A stretch of 64,000 nucleotides of DNA from Siderastrea radians (Eukaryota > Cnidaria > Anthozoa > Scleractinia > Rhizangiidae): NCBI GenBank assembly GCA_964017195.1, contig OZ024890.1:69245376-69309375 (forward strand), read 5' to 3'. The translations under genes were made by a program, and so were the position numbers. The notes beneath the pieces were generated by a model. The model had not been told where the DNA came from. It did no database searches and worked only from the letters and a program-made list of their open reading frames with translations. Numbering within the stretch: the first letter of the stretch is position 1; every line of letters begins with the position of its first letter. Shown one piece after another: positions 36,501-48,500 of the stretch.

Positions 36501-39500
36501 CCCCCCCCCACCCCCCCCCACCCCCCAAAACATGCTACTACACTTGCTGACTGCCAGTATGCGATAGGTTTCTCAAACTATATGATCTTGAATTTCAGCT
36601 CCTCAACTCAAATTGTCTGATGACAGGTTATCAGTTACTGGAGAAAAAGGCTACTGCATGCTGCGAGCAAGTCATGGTATGTAAGGTTATTAGGTTTGCT
36701 GTTTATGATAACACTGGAGGTGCAGCCCACTGGTCCTCTAAACAAATTGGATCTCTGCCATCATGCAGGTTGTCCCCCTCTGAGTGGAAGGGGCTGGGCA
36801 GGAGAGGTTTTTTCAACCCAAGTGTGGGTAGGGGTGTGATGCCCAGGCAGTCAAACCCTGACCCTGTTTGTGAAAAAAATTTTGCCCTTCCTGTACCTTG
36901 TTTAGGACTTAAGTCTTAGAGTACAGTAAAAACCTGCGTGTAAGAACCTACATTTTTTGAATTTTTTAAAGTTAAGCCAGTGAGCAGCACTTCTGCGAAC
37001 TACTTGAGTTGTAAAACTTTTTTATTTCTCCTACGCGTTTCGTGTGACTAGCGCACACTTCTTCAGGGAGTTTTACAATACAACCAAATCTACCTGTATA
37101 TATACCTAAACACAGTCTACATTTTGCCAAAAACTCACCTACGGATTTGCGTATACAAACCACTTGGTAATGCGTCTAGGAGACAGGCGGAAAAATATTA
37201 AAGGTGTGACATATTTTGAGTGTGACATAACTATTTGGGGCCCACAGTTTTAGCTAAAACTGTGGGCCCCAAATAGTTATGTCACACTACCGAGTGGTTT
37301 GTATATGCAAATCCGTAGGTGTGTTTTTTGCAAAATGTAGACTGTGTTTAGGTATATATACAGGTATATTTGGTTGTATTGTAAAGCTCCCTGAAGAAGT
37401 GTGCGCTAGTCACACGAAACGCGTAGGAGAAATAAAAAAGTTTTACAACTCAAGTAGTTCGGAGAAGTGCTGCTCACTGGCTTAACTTTAAAAAATTGTA
37501 TTTTGGGGTAGTTATTGGCAATTTAGGCTAAATAAGTTCTTAATTGAAGGGCCCGGTGGAAAAAGGGCGTAAGTGATGATTTGAGGTTAAAATCGAAATT
37601 GCTCCTATTTAGCTGAACATTGGCACACAGGCTGGTTTTCATGTGAGGAACGCTGTTGCGCACTTATTTCTTGACCTGAGATCGAAAATTTGAAGAATTA
37701 GCGTATTACTTTTGCATGAAAAGTTTTGTTGAACTGAACTCGCTCAAGTGATGCGTGAAAGATTTCTTTTGTTCTCTGCCTGAACTAAAACAAAGGAATT
37801 CAACCTAGAATCTGCGGTCCTGTTGTTTTCTTTGTGTCAGTTTTACGCAAAACTAATACGCTAATTCTTCAAATTGAAGCTCTCAGGTCAAGAAATAACT
37901 GCACAACAATGTTCCTTACAGGAAAACCAGCCTGTGTGCCAACGTTCAGCTAAATAGCAGCAATTAAGATTTTCAACCTGCAATCATCACTTACACCCTT
38001 TTTCCAACGGGCCCTTCAATTAGGTTCTTAATTTCCATGAAGGTAATGTAGTTGTTGATTACCAAAAAAAATTAATAAACTTGGGTTTGGTCTTTAAATA
38101 TACAGTTTTTATTTTACAGTATTTATTCACAACTGTATTATGATAATTGCCTAACAAGACTGATTACAGAATGTATATGTAGTGTTATCTCTATAACAAG
38201 GTCCATGAAGACTGTAACTGTCTTAATATAAACCTGTTTTTGTTGTAGGAATTAATACTTTTATTTGTAATTACAGTTTGGTACAGTATTTTCTTGTAAA
38301 TATATAAATTTACAATCTCAAAGTCAAACTCCTTTTGTAAAATGTTTATCATAATTTAACTGTAACCCACATACAAGAACCTGCTTGATCTTGCTTGGCC
38401 AAACAGGTTGGTATATTTTTGGGTATTAGAATGGCAAATTTCTGCCAGCAGGTTCTTAAACCACTTGGTTCTTACACGCGGGTTTTTACTGTATTTGATT
38501 CCTGACAATAAGTCACATGAACCCAAGGCAGTGTCTCAGAAACACAAACATTTGAAATTATTTAGATTTATCTCACTGACACCGTCATTGGTATCTTGTA
38601 TTACAGGGGTGACAAAGGGTAAATGGTACTTTGAGGTAAGCATTCTGCTGGAAACACTAAATTAAAGTGAAAAAATTTGGTCTTATCTTTTGAAGCTTTC
38701 TTTGTTAACATAATAATTCTTGATGCAGCAGCTATAATTCTCAGGTAGGCTGACTTACTGGTACCTTTGTATCAAAGAAATTTGTAACCAAACGTTCAGA
38801 CCGTACTAATTATTTGTGAAAATACAGATTGATAAGAACATGTTACTCAACTGGAGCATAGAACCCCATCACCTACTGTTTTTGTGCCTAGACTGGAGAA
38901 ACTAATTTTGTTCGTCTGCTCATCAACACCCTCACCCACCCATCCATTACTACAAGGTTTAATAGTGACGAAAGTGAATTTCTCATAACATAAATATCAC
39001 TACTTGTTCAAACATTCAGGTGATGAGAATAAAGGAAGTGATCACCAAGAATAAGATGTCTTGATATTTAGACAAATTCTCCTTACTAGTTCCATAAGAA
39101 ATGTGTGAAGAACAGTTAGGAAAATCTGCATTTTTATATCAGGGCTTACAGTGAAACCCATTAAACCATGAACGCCTAAAATTATTTCTGGAATGTTTAT
39201 TGTTCTGCGACCAATCAGATTCGAGAGGTAACCACAACAAACCGCAAGAGTAATTAGCTGAAAGGTTTCGATCACGAAACGAGTCGGTGGCTTTTGCGTC
39301 CAAGATAAATTCTCAGTTTCACCGCCGATTAACAAACACTCTGAAATTGTTATTTTTTTTCTATTTCAGAGTTTATGCATAAGCAAAGAATAACTATAAA
39401 CGATATTTTATGGAAAAGAGATAAATAATCCAACAGACACGGTATCACAGCGGATTTGGACCCCCGGTCCAGATCCGCTAGCGGATTTGGACCCCCCAGT

Positions 39501-42500
39501 CCAAATCCGCTGGCGGATATGGACCCCCTCTCGCAAATTGGACCCCCTTGAAAACAAGCGTTCTATTGAGTAAAACTGGCAAAATTGTATTTGGAGCTGT
39601 TAAAGAGGCAAAATAAAATATTAACTAAAGGCAGTTTTTTTCTTTTCAAGTAATCTTTTTAATACTTAGGGTAAAAGAGAACCTACAACGCTAGTTTGTA
39701 TCAATAAATTTTGAAAACTAAGCTTTAAGGACGATAACTTACAATATTTTCTACCATAATTGACTTAAAGCGAGTTTACAATCTCAAGTTTAAAAAAAAC
39801 CTGACTTACAATACTTTCTACTATAACTGAATCAAAGCAAGTTTTAAAAAAGCTATATTTACATGACCAAATGAGGAAATGGTATTATGTTAATGAATAA
39901 GAAACTCCAGTTAACAACAACGAATTTTAAGAACTTGCATTCTTAAAAAAATCTATTGCATTAAATTTTGAAACTTGAAGTCCTACACCACTACAGTTCT
40001 TACACTACAGTTCTTACATTCAAACTATGTTGAATTCAGTATTCTGGAAAAATAATAACACGTATGAAACAAGATTTTAAAATCGTATCTTCTGTAAGAA
40101 ATACTGCAGCGCGTGCTTTAACTGCAACGTTTAGAGGTCTGGCTGTTTGCCTAAAACGAACGGTCAATCTACTTGATTTAAAGTCTGACTCTACTTCTAT
40201 TTATGAATTATAGGTTTGCAGTATTTTGAAAGCCAAACGAAACGTTTCTTCGTCAAGATCGAAAAGTGAAATTGTTTCGGTACTTTATATGCGAATAACA
40301 GCGTGGGTTTTTACAATTACATAGGGGGTCCAAATCCGCGAAGGGGGTCCAAATCCGCTAGCGGATTGGGTCCCCCAGGGGTCCATATTCGCCAGCAGAT
40401 TTGGACCGGGGGGTCCAAATCCGCTAGCGAATTTGGACCGGGGGGTCAAAATTTGGGGGGGGGGGGGTCCAAATCTGCTAGGACAATGGCTAGACAGCGC
40501 GTCTGGGAGCAGAATCCAGAGCAGAATAATTGTATTCAGTTTTTGATTTTTTTAAAACCGGCCTCTCCGGTGTTGTCAGTTATAATCATTTGTAGGTTTC
40601 AGCCTTTTCCCTGTTTGACCAAAACAGTTTACTGAATAAACTTTGCAAAAGTTTCCCTTTACCGTACTTTGGTGAGGAGAACAGTGCATCAAGCCCATTC
40701 GCGGCAAAACTCTTCCGTCCAAGATGTCACGCAAGCCGTTAGCCGAATATTTTACGTCATGGACACGAAACAACGAGCTGGATTTTTCTTCCACGATTCT
40801 CAATTTTTTTATACCCTTTGGAAATACTGAAGTTGTTATTCTTTTCTATTTCAGATAGCTTCTGTATGAGCGAAGGGTAGACGGCACAAGTGAACAAATG
40901 TCCAGTTCCAGAAAGAAGCGATTCGCGCGTTTAGTATATTTCAAAAAAGATACGTTTCCTTCGCTGTTTGTCTAAACATCCCATTTATCACTTCTTTGGT
41001 TTTGCCTCAAAACGAGCTTGTTTTTGGCCTTCATTTGATGTTTTCGATTCCGTCGGTCCAAAGTAACACAACTACCGAACTGAGACCTAAATAGCCAATC
41101 AAAAGCGAGTGTAATTTTTCAAAATTATTGCAACGGTACGCAAGTTGCACGCATGTTTGTATCTGCAACGGCAGGCGTGTTTGTGTTTGCTGTGAAAACT
41201 AGGGTCTAACAGAAACTACAGTAATTATTGCTCTACTGCAATAACGGCGGTGAAACTGAGAATTTATTGTGGACGCAAAAGCCACCGACTCGTTTCGTGA
41301 TCGAAACCTCTCAGCTAATTACTCTTGCGGTTTGTTGCGGTTACGTCTCGAATCTGATTGGTCGCAGAACAATAAACATTCCAGAAATAATTTTAGGCGT
41401 TCATGGTTTAATGGGTTTCACTGTAAAGGGTTAAGAATTAAAGTCTTATTTCCTCAGGCCACTGTGGACTTACCACCAGAGTCAGCGACCAGAATTGGCT
41501 GGTCACAGCTCTATGGTAAGTAAAAAAACAGTTCTTCCAGAGTAAACAATAATAATTGATTGATTGCATAAAGCTTATTTCGAACCGCCGAGGGAGACAA
41601 ATTAAAAAATAACCTTGACAAATGACGCAATGATGCGGCTTTTTTCCCTCTGTAGGTAATCTTCAAGCTCCGTTAGGTTATGATAAGTTTAGCTACTCAT
41701 GGAGAAGTAAAAAGGGCACAAAATTTCATGAGAGTAGAGGAAAACACTACAGGTAGGCCAGGAAACGAACTTTTCTATGTTTCAAACTTTTCAGTGCTGC
41801 ATTCTCGGTGTGGGGAGAATTGTACCGCAACTCTAGTATTCTTCAGTGAGGAAATCATCTAAACTATATGGGGTGAAACTGAAGAAGCCTTTGCAACCTT
41901 AGAACGAAAAGATGAAGATGTTTGTTGAGGATTCAGACCTGATAATCGGCGGTGAGCGGAAATTTGTGCTTTCAATGAAATGAAGCTGAACTGTGTTTTA
42001 GCGGATTATTTTGTGAAGGGTTTTCACTGGAATAAAGGTTTGTTTCGCAATTCGAATTTTTCCTTGTATTTCTGGCCTATTCTTACTGAACGTTTAATTT
42101 ACGAGCCTGTGATTCTCCGAATTACAGCGATGAAATTCAGGTTCTGCGGCGATCGCATCTTCCATTGAGTCTTTCATATGCATTTCTTTCCTTCGTTTGA
42201 AAATCAGTTCTGGCTTTTTGTTATTGTAGAAAACAAATTGACGTCAGTTTTTAATGCGTCTGTCCTCTTATTGATTAATAAGATTACATCAATTACATCA
42301 GAATAAGAGTATTGTAAACATGAGAAGATTAAAACATGTTCTCAGGTTCCAAACGCGGTTTTTTGGAGCGCTGGAGCCCCGAAATTTTGCCGTGTAGCCC
42401 GAAGCCTGGAGCTCGAAGTCTTTCTTTACTTGGATCCCTGCATTTTTAGGCCGGAGCCCTAGACCCCCCCCCCCCCTTAGGGCCATGTTTCGTACAGTAG

Positions 42501-45500
42501 AGTAGAGTAGGGCCATGTTTCGTCCAGCTATCTCGAACTGACAAGGGAAAAAAATGTCCACGATAGCGGTAAATCGAAATAGCCAGTGGTAAAATATCGC
42601 ACACACTCTCCAAGGAAAACAGCTGGGGTCAATTTAATAAAACATTTACAAGTGTAGCTATTGTTTTCAACCTCTGAAACAGTAGCTACACTTATAAATT
42701 ACACTTGTAAATGTATTATTAAATTATTGACCCCAGGATATTAGAAATAGGTGGTGTTCGATATAGCGGTGTGGGGGGGGGGGGTCTGCTGTATTTCTCA
42801 GCTTATGTCACCCATGCCTTCAATTGACTTTAAGCTTGACTTAAGTGCAAACTAGCAGACACGTTCGTTGTACTTTTGCGTTTCCTTGTGCCGTTTATTA
42901 ACAGGTGCTAAAACTGAAGGTATTGAGAATGCTATTAAAAATTGCCCGTTTTTATTCTTTTGTTGCAGTGATGGGTATACAAGTGGTGATGTCATAGGAT
43001 TTTTTATTAATCTCCCAGAAATCAATAGGCGTCCAGGTAAAAACACGAAAACACAGTATGTCCTTCTATAGTATTCTATAGGCTGGCTTCGACATGACTA
43101 CGGACGATCGCTAAATTAATGGTCGAAAAGTTTGCGAAGTTTTCGCTCATAGGGAAACGGATATCTGCGGCGATCTTTGGTGATCATGTATTATGAAAAC
43201 CATCTTTTAACCCTCGAAGCCCCAAAAGTGACCATAATCTAAAAGGAAATGATGATGTTTAAACAAATTCTCCCAGCATGTATCATACAAAAGATATGGC
43301 TAGTGAGGAGAATATGCATTTTGATGTTGGAGGTAAAGGGTTAAATCCTAATGCCATGTTCGAAAACGTTTGTAGTTCGTAGCTTTTGCCTGAGTAGAAG
43401 GTTGGTATTCGTGCTTTTCACGATACTGACTCACAACGTTAACACAATCGATCTTTCTTGGGCCAACGTATACGCAACGATACGGAGGAAGTAGGCGTGT
43501 TCAATGAACACAATACTGCTACCATGACAGTCCGCACAGGCATTCGAGTTCATCCCGCTTCCCAAAAACTGATTGCAATGCAATTGTTTTGCGTGTTAGC
43601 CGAGTTCGAGTCCTGACCACGCTTGTATATAGCCACCTGGTTTGCCTCTCGCCAGCTGGGGTTTTTAGTCATGTTATGTTCAATTGGATTATTTGTTTAT
43701 CACTATTTCAGTGGAGTGCCTGTGAACTAGCTGGATTAGCTAAGCGCACTTCCACTTTAAACGCAATTGCATTGCATTGCGCAAACCAGTTTTCAGGGTG
43801 TCAAGTTCCAATTTTTTCCTATTTTTTTCCTATTTTTTGGAGTCATTCCTATTTTCTCCTATCTTTTCAAAAAAACCTCCTATTTTTCCTATTTTTTGGT
43901 TCATGTTGTACAAAGAATGAAGAATTTTATGCCAGTCAGTAAGAAGACTTATTTAGGATAAAAAAAGGATTAAAGGATTAAAAGCAGAATGCTCCTACTC
44001 AGAGTAAAATCTCCAGGAAAAAAAAAAACTCTTTAGGATTTCTTGACTGATGACTGTAGTTTGCAGTATCTATTCCAGTCTGCCTTGGAGAGAGGCAATT
44101 TCTCTTTTACACTGAAATGCAGATTAGTTTGTGAGCTTTCTATTGTTCATGTTGATTTGAAGAAAACTTAAGTTGTGTTGAGTTCTTGGAAACCTCAAGT
44201 AAAGTGTTGGGGAGCTAATTTAGATAAATTAAATGTAATGAAACTGATGCATTTGAAAAAATCATTGTTTCTTTGTTAATGCTGCACCTGTCGGGTGTTG
44301 TAAAGGTAAATGTTACAACATTGCATGGTTAACTAATGAATCTCAGTTGGAAATTAAATATGGAACACAATATTTGTGAAGCCGATTCGCGTAACACTTT
44401 TTGAGTAGGGTTGTAAGGAGTGAACTGAAGGTATTGGAGATAGTAGGGTTGTATGGGAGCTGATATGCTGTGTGAGCTACTTGTGAAATGTCCTATTTTT
44501 CTCCTATTTTTTCATGTTTGTTTCTATTTTTCCTATTTTTCGTGTTCAAATTTCCTATTTTCCTATTTCTTGAGCCTATGTGCTGCTTGACATCCTGTGT
44601 TTTAATTGTTGGTCTAGTTTTCGTTGATCACTTTCTATTCGCGAAATTCGAGTGCTTCATCAGTTGCTAAGTATTTCGTCACAGGACCCTCCTTTATTTC
44701 ATTGCAGCGGAATTCCTGCCACCCACCTACAAAGATAAGGTAAGCTACGAGTTTGAAACGAGTTTAGTTAATTTTACCATTGTCCGTACCCAAGGCAAGA
44801 GCCTTCACTCAGTAGAAAGTCTCTCATCTTAAATTACTTTGCAAACTAGCTGGTGAACCACATAGGTCTTTGATAATCGTTATCGTTGTCTTTTCTTGTA
44901 AAGGCGTTAATAAAGTTCAAAAGTCATCTTTACTTCGAAGAAAAAGATCTCGTGGACAAAGCAGAAAAGGTATTTGAGTTCACAATTTATTTTACTATTT
45001 GCCTGTTGTTAATCCATTCTATGGTTATCATTTTTTCAATTATTTTGTTTGTAGACTCTCTTTCTTCTCCTATTTTTCTGTTTTCTTCCCTCTCCCCAGT
45101 TCCTCCCGGTTTTTATCGTTAACTTGTATAGTAATATATTCTCTCCGGGGCTGTCCGCAAACAATGCCTTAGACTAGATAAGATATGGGAGACTCAGCCC
45201 AAGGCGGTCAGGAGCGGGGAGCTCCTGGTGGAGTGCCGGTTCATCGCTGCGGGGAGGTGGGCGGGACGCGAAAAGAAGCATTCGAAACACCGAAAAGACT
45301 GAATGAGCTATCGCGACAAGGGAGCGGCCTTATATAAGAGCCCCATACTAATGAGACACGTGATGGATTGCCACGGACTGAACGTAGCATGCTAGGGTTA
45401 CGTAATCAGCGTTCTAAGGCTTTTTTGTGCGGAGCCCCTAGAGAGAATAGTAATATATTCTCTCCGGGGCTGTCCGCAAACAATGCCTTAGACTAGATAA

Positions 45501-48500
45501 GATATGGGAGACTCAGCCCTACGGCGGAGAGTCTCCTGGGAACTCCATATGAATATAAAATCTATGATCCCATAAACTCTGAACGTACATTCCTCCCAAA
45601 ACTCAAACGATACTAAAAAATAGGCCAGAAACTTACAGAAGCTAACAAGTCTTTAATCTAGAACAAAGTTTAAGCATTTACAGAGAAAAAAGCTCTATGG
45701 AAAAACTGGCTTAAAGGAAGAAATATCCGCAAAGGACTCGTAAGCCATAGCAACATTGCACGAAGAGCCAGAAGCTTCCGCAGAGAGTAACGCAGCTGGA
45801 GCATTAGGGCGTAATATGCTCCGGAGGTCATTATAGTGGTCAACCATCTTCGTACTAGCCCAACCGACATGGTTAGCAACTGCTTCCTTGGAGGCTCCGA
45901 GCAGAGAAAGCGTTATGGAGCAGCCACTACGAGAGCTGTGAGGAGTTTCTCCATCATTGGCTTGAATTTGGTCTAGATAGAACTTTAGACGACCATGAAC
46001 TGCAGAACCAATAAAAGGTTCCTGGGTAACATTATTACCTTTAGTAACATGAAATAAAAAACCCTGACCTAGGTTGATTTTAATTAACTTAGCGACTGCA
46101 ATATAACGCTCAAAATTCTTGACTGGGCACACAACTAGATTGTCGCAGCGACGCACTGCAAACGTGTTAGCCGAATCCCCTCTCAAAGTTTTCCCAAACG
46201 TATGGTTAAATAATATCCCAGAGGAGTCGGGAAAATAAAAAACCTCTCTGGACAGGACCCTACCCAAATCGGAAGAGCGGTCTCCCGAGAAAAAGTCGGT
46301 AGTGAAAAAACAAAGATCTCGACTAAAAATATACAGGGAAATAGGGGAGATCCGTGGGCTTTGAAGTTGAGCGAGAATAAACTGAGCTATAATTTGAAGT
46401 TTTTCAAGAAACAAAGGTACAGCCTTCTCTGGGCAAACTCTGGCTTTAGCCTGTTCTTCCTTAATTAATTTCAAATAGTTCTTAATAGATGGATGGGAAA
46501 CAGGATTTCCAATTCCCAACCTGTCATCCCATTCTCCCCCGAGTCCAGCTTCAGCAAAGATGGCCCTGAGCTTTCCCAACAGGCTGTCGACCGTACCGGC
46601 AGCTAACCTCGTAGGGCAACTACAAGAGGAAGGTCGAGTTTGGCCCGCTTGTGGACATGACATCTGATGGACTTTTGTTCGGCCTGACTTGTCCTTCCAA
46701 ACGAGGAATTTCTGGATGTCCCCAGGGGAGGCAGAGGGGAGAGACTTGGGAGTGGGTAAAGATGCCAGAAACCTAACCAGCTCCCGGTGAGTAGAGGACT
46801 TTTGTTTCTCATAAGGTTTGTTGGACCTGATCTCCTTGAGTTCCGAAATACGGTCTTCAATATCTTTAAGGTCGATTTTTACCAGGTCTCGGGCGTTATC
46901 CACAACAACTAGATCTCTTCTAAATCCACACCTCTGACAAAAGTTAAACGAATCATCGTTGAGATAGGCACATTGCGGACATGGGACAGGCGGTCTCCAA
47001 ATTCTGGGTCGTCTGGACTGAGAGAGAAAAAGAGGAAAATGTCTACTTTCCACTCGCTACTCTGAAGGCAAAAAGGTCCCATGGAAGTGGGCGAGTTTCA
47101 AAACTTGCATTACGTGAAGGAAAAAGAAGAATCCCCAAATCCCCTTTACTTCCCAATTGTAAACGGGCGTGGCTGCGAGAAACCAGGATAGGCCACCAAA
47201 ACGGGAGTGGGTAGAGCTTGGGAACGACGATAGGAAAGCACAGCTCGGATTCCAGCAGAAATCTCAAAAGTGGACCAACGAGCACAAATGGAGGAAACAC
47301 GTAAGCATTCTCGGCTGGCGAAATAGTTTGAGCAAAAACTTTCACCCCTAAAGAGTGCGGCGTAAAAAAGGGGGTGAAGTGCCTTAACGTTTTGCCCTTG
47401 CTATCAATCTGGGCGTTCGAATCCAGAGACATGAGGTCAATTGTATGAGGACCAAACTTCTGTTCTAGTTCTCGCCAAGCTGTCCTAGAAAGCGTGCAAT
47501 CCAGATCCGACAAGACACGTGACGGCGGATCGGCTGGATTGGCAGAAGATGGGACATACTTGAGCGAAATTACTGCGTTGAGCGCGAAGGCTGTTTCGTG
47601 CAACTTTTTGAGAGCGTCATTGAGCTGCACATTCCTACCGCCTTGTTTCTCCCAAGACTGTAAAAAGGCCAAACTGTCGGTGTGAGCATCCACACGCGCA
47701 TTGGTAACGAGGGATTTACCAGCTTGCAAGGTATTAACAAAGGCGAGGGCTTCTTTAACGACAATCGGGTGAGATCTAGTATCGCTGGTCCAGTAATCGC
47801 GAACTTCGAAAGGCGGCAAGCCCGGTGACACGATAGAACCTCCCCAACCAGAATTCGAAGCGTCAGAGGAAATCTTGACCACAACGTGTTTTTCATTAAG
47901 CCACGGCAGACAACCTTCCCAAGAGTCAAGGAAGCGCCAATGTTCTATTTCCTTCCTGAGGGCTCCCGTCACCCGAACTAAACGCGAAGACCTAGTGAAG
48001 CCAGCAGTGGACCGGAAAATGTCCCTAGCATAGAGCAAGGCCGCAGGGATCGCGATACAAAAAGAAGATATTTTACCCGCCAGACGCTGGAGGGTCTTAA
48101 CTGAGACCTCCCGGTTGGCTAAGATGTGCTCACGTAAAGTTGCAAACTTAATCTTCTTATCCTCCGGTAAAAGGAAGGCGCAAAGTTGAGAGTCAACCAA
48201 GAATCCAAGGAATTTGACTACTCGAGCAGGGATAAGCGAAGACTTGGATAAGCCAATAAAATATCCCAAAGAAATAAGAACGAAAGCAGCTATGAAAATG
48301 GCAGCATTGGCAAACTCTAAATCCGACCAATCCTCCGCAGACGCACGTGATTCAGGGGGAGGAGAAAGCTGTCCAACATGTCTGTCATCAATATACTGGC
48401 TACATGGCACTGCCAGGGATCTAATGTAGCTGGTAGCAGCCATACCAATAGAGTGGTAGACGTATGCACTGCCCTTCCAGCCAAAAGGGATAGTATTATA

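Larger units (their letters stand above)
36924..38491. mobile_element. TA-flanked TIR transposon in ASH2L intron 5
   Basis: The left end CAGTAAAAACCTGCGTGTAA and right end complementary to CAGTAAAAACCCGCGTGTAA are flanked by TA on both sides (36922-36923 and 38492-38493), as in Tc1/mariner-type insertions. Two separate inverted repeats are nested inside (36961-37497 and 37542-38021). No transposase was seen. Confidence 0.82.

Noticed and set aside
36128..36511. 127-codon minus-strand frame
   Set aside because: Antisense to ASH2L exon 4 and the poly-C tract; low-complexity Gly/Trp translation.
36972..37485. Two similar small proteins on opposite strands (63 and 68 codons)
   Set aside because: They are the two arms of one inverted repeat read outward; no sign of coding selection.
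40303..40635. 110-codon frame rich in [13 protein letters not shown]
   Set aside because: Translation of the GCGGATTTGGACCCC motif array, not a protein.
43589..43961. Overlapping frames rich in Phe, Ser and Tyr
   Set aside because: Translation of the TTTTTCCTAT arrays.
47570..47929. 119-codon minus-strand frame inside the RT gene
   Set aside because: Out-of-frame shadow of the RNase H region.
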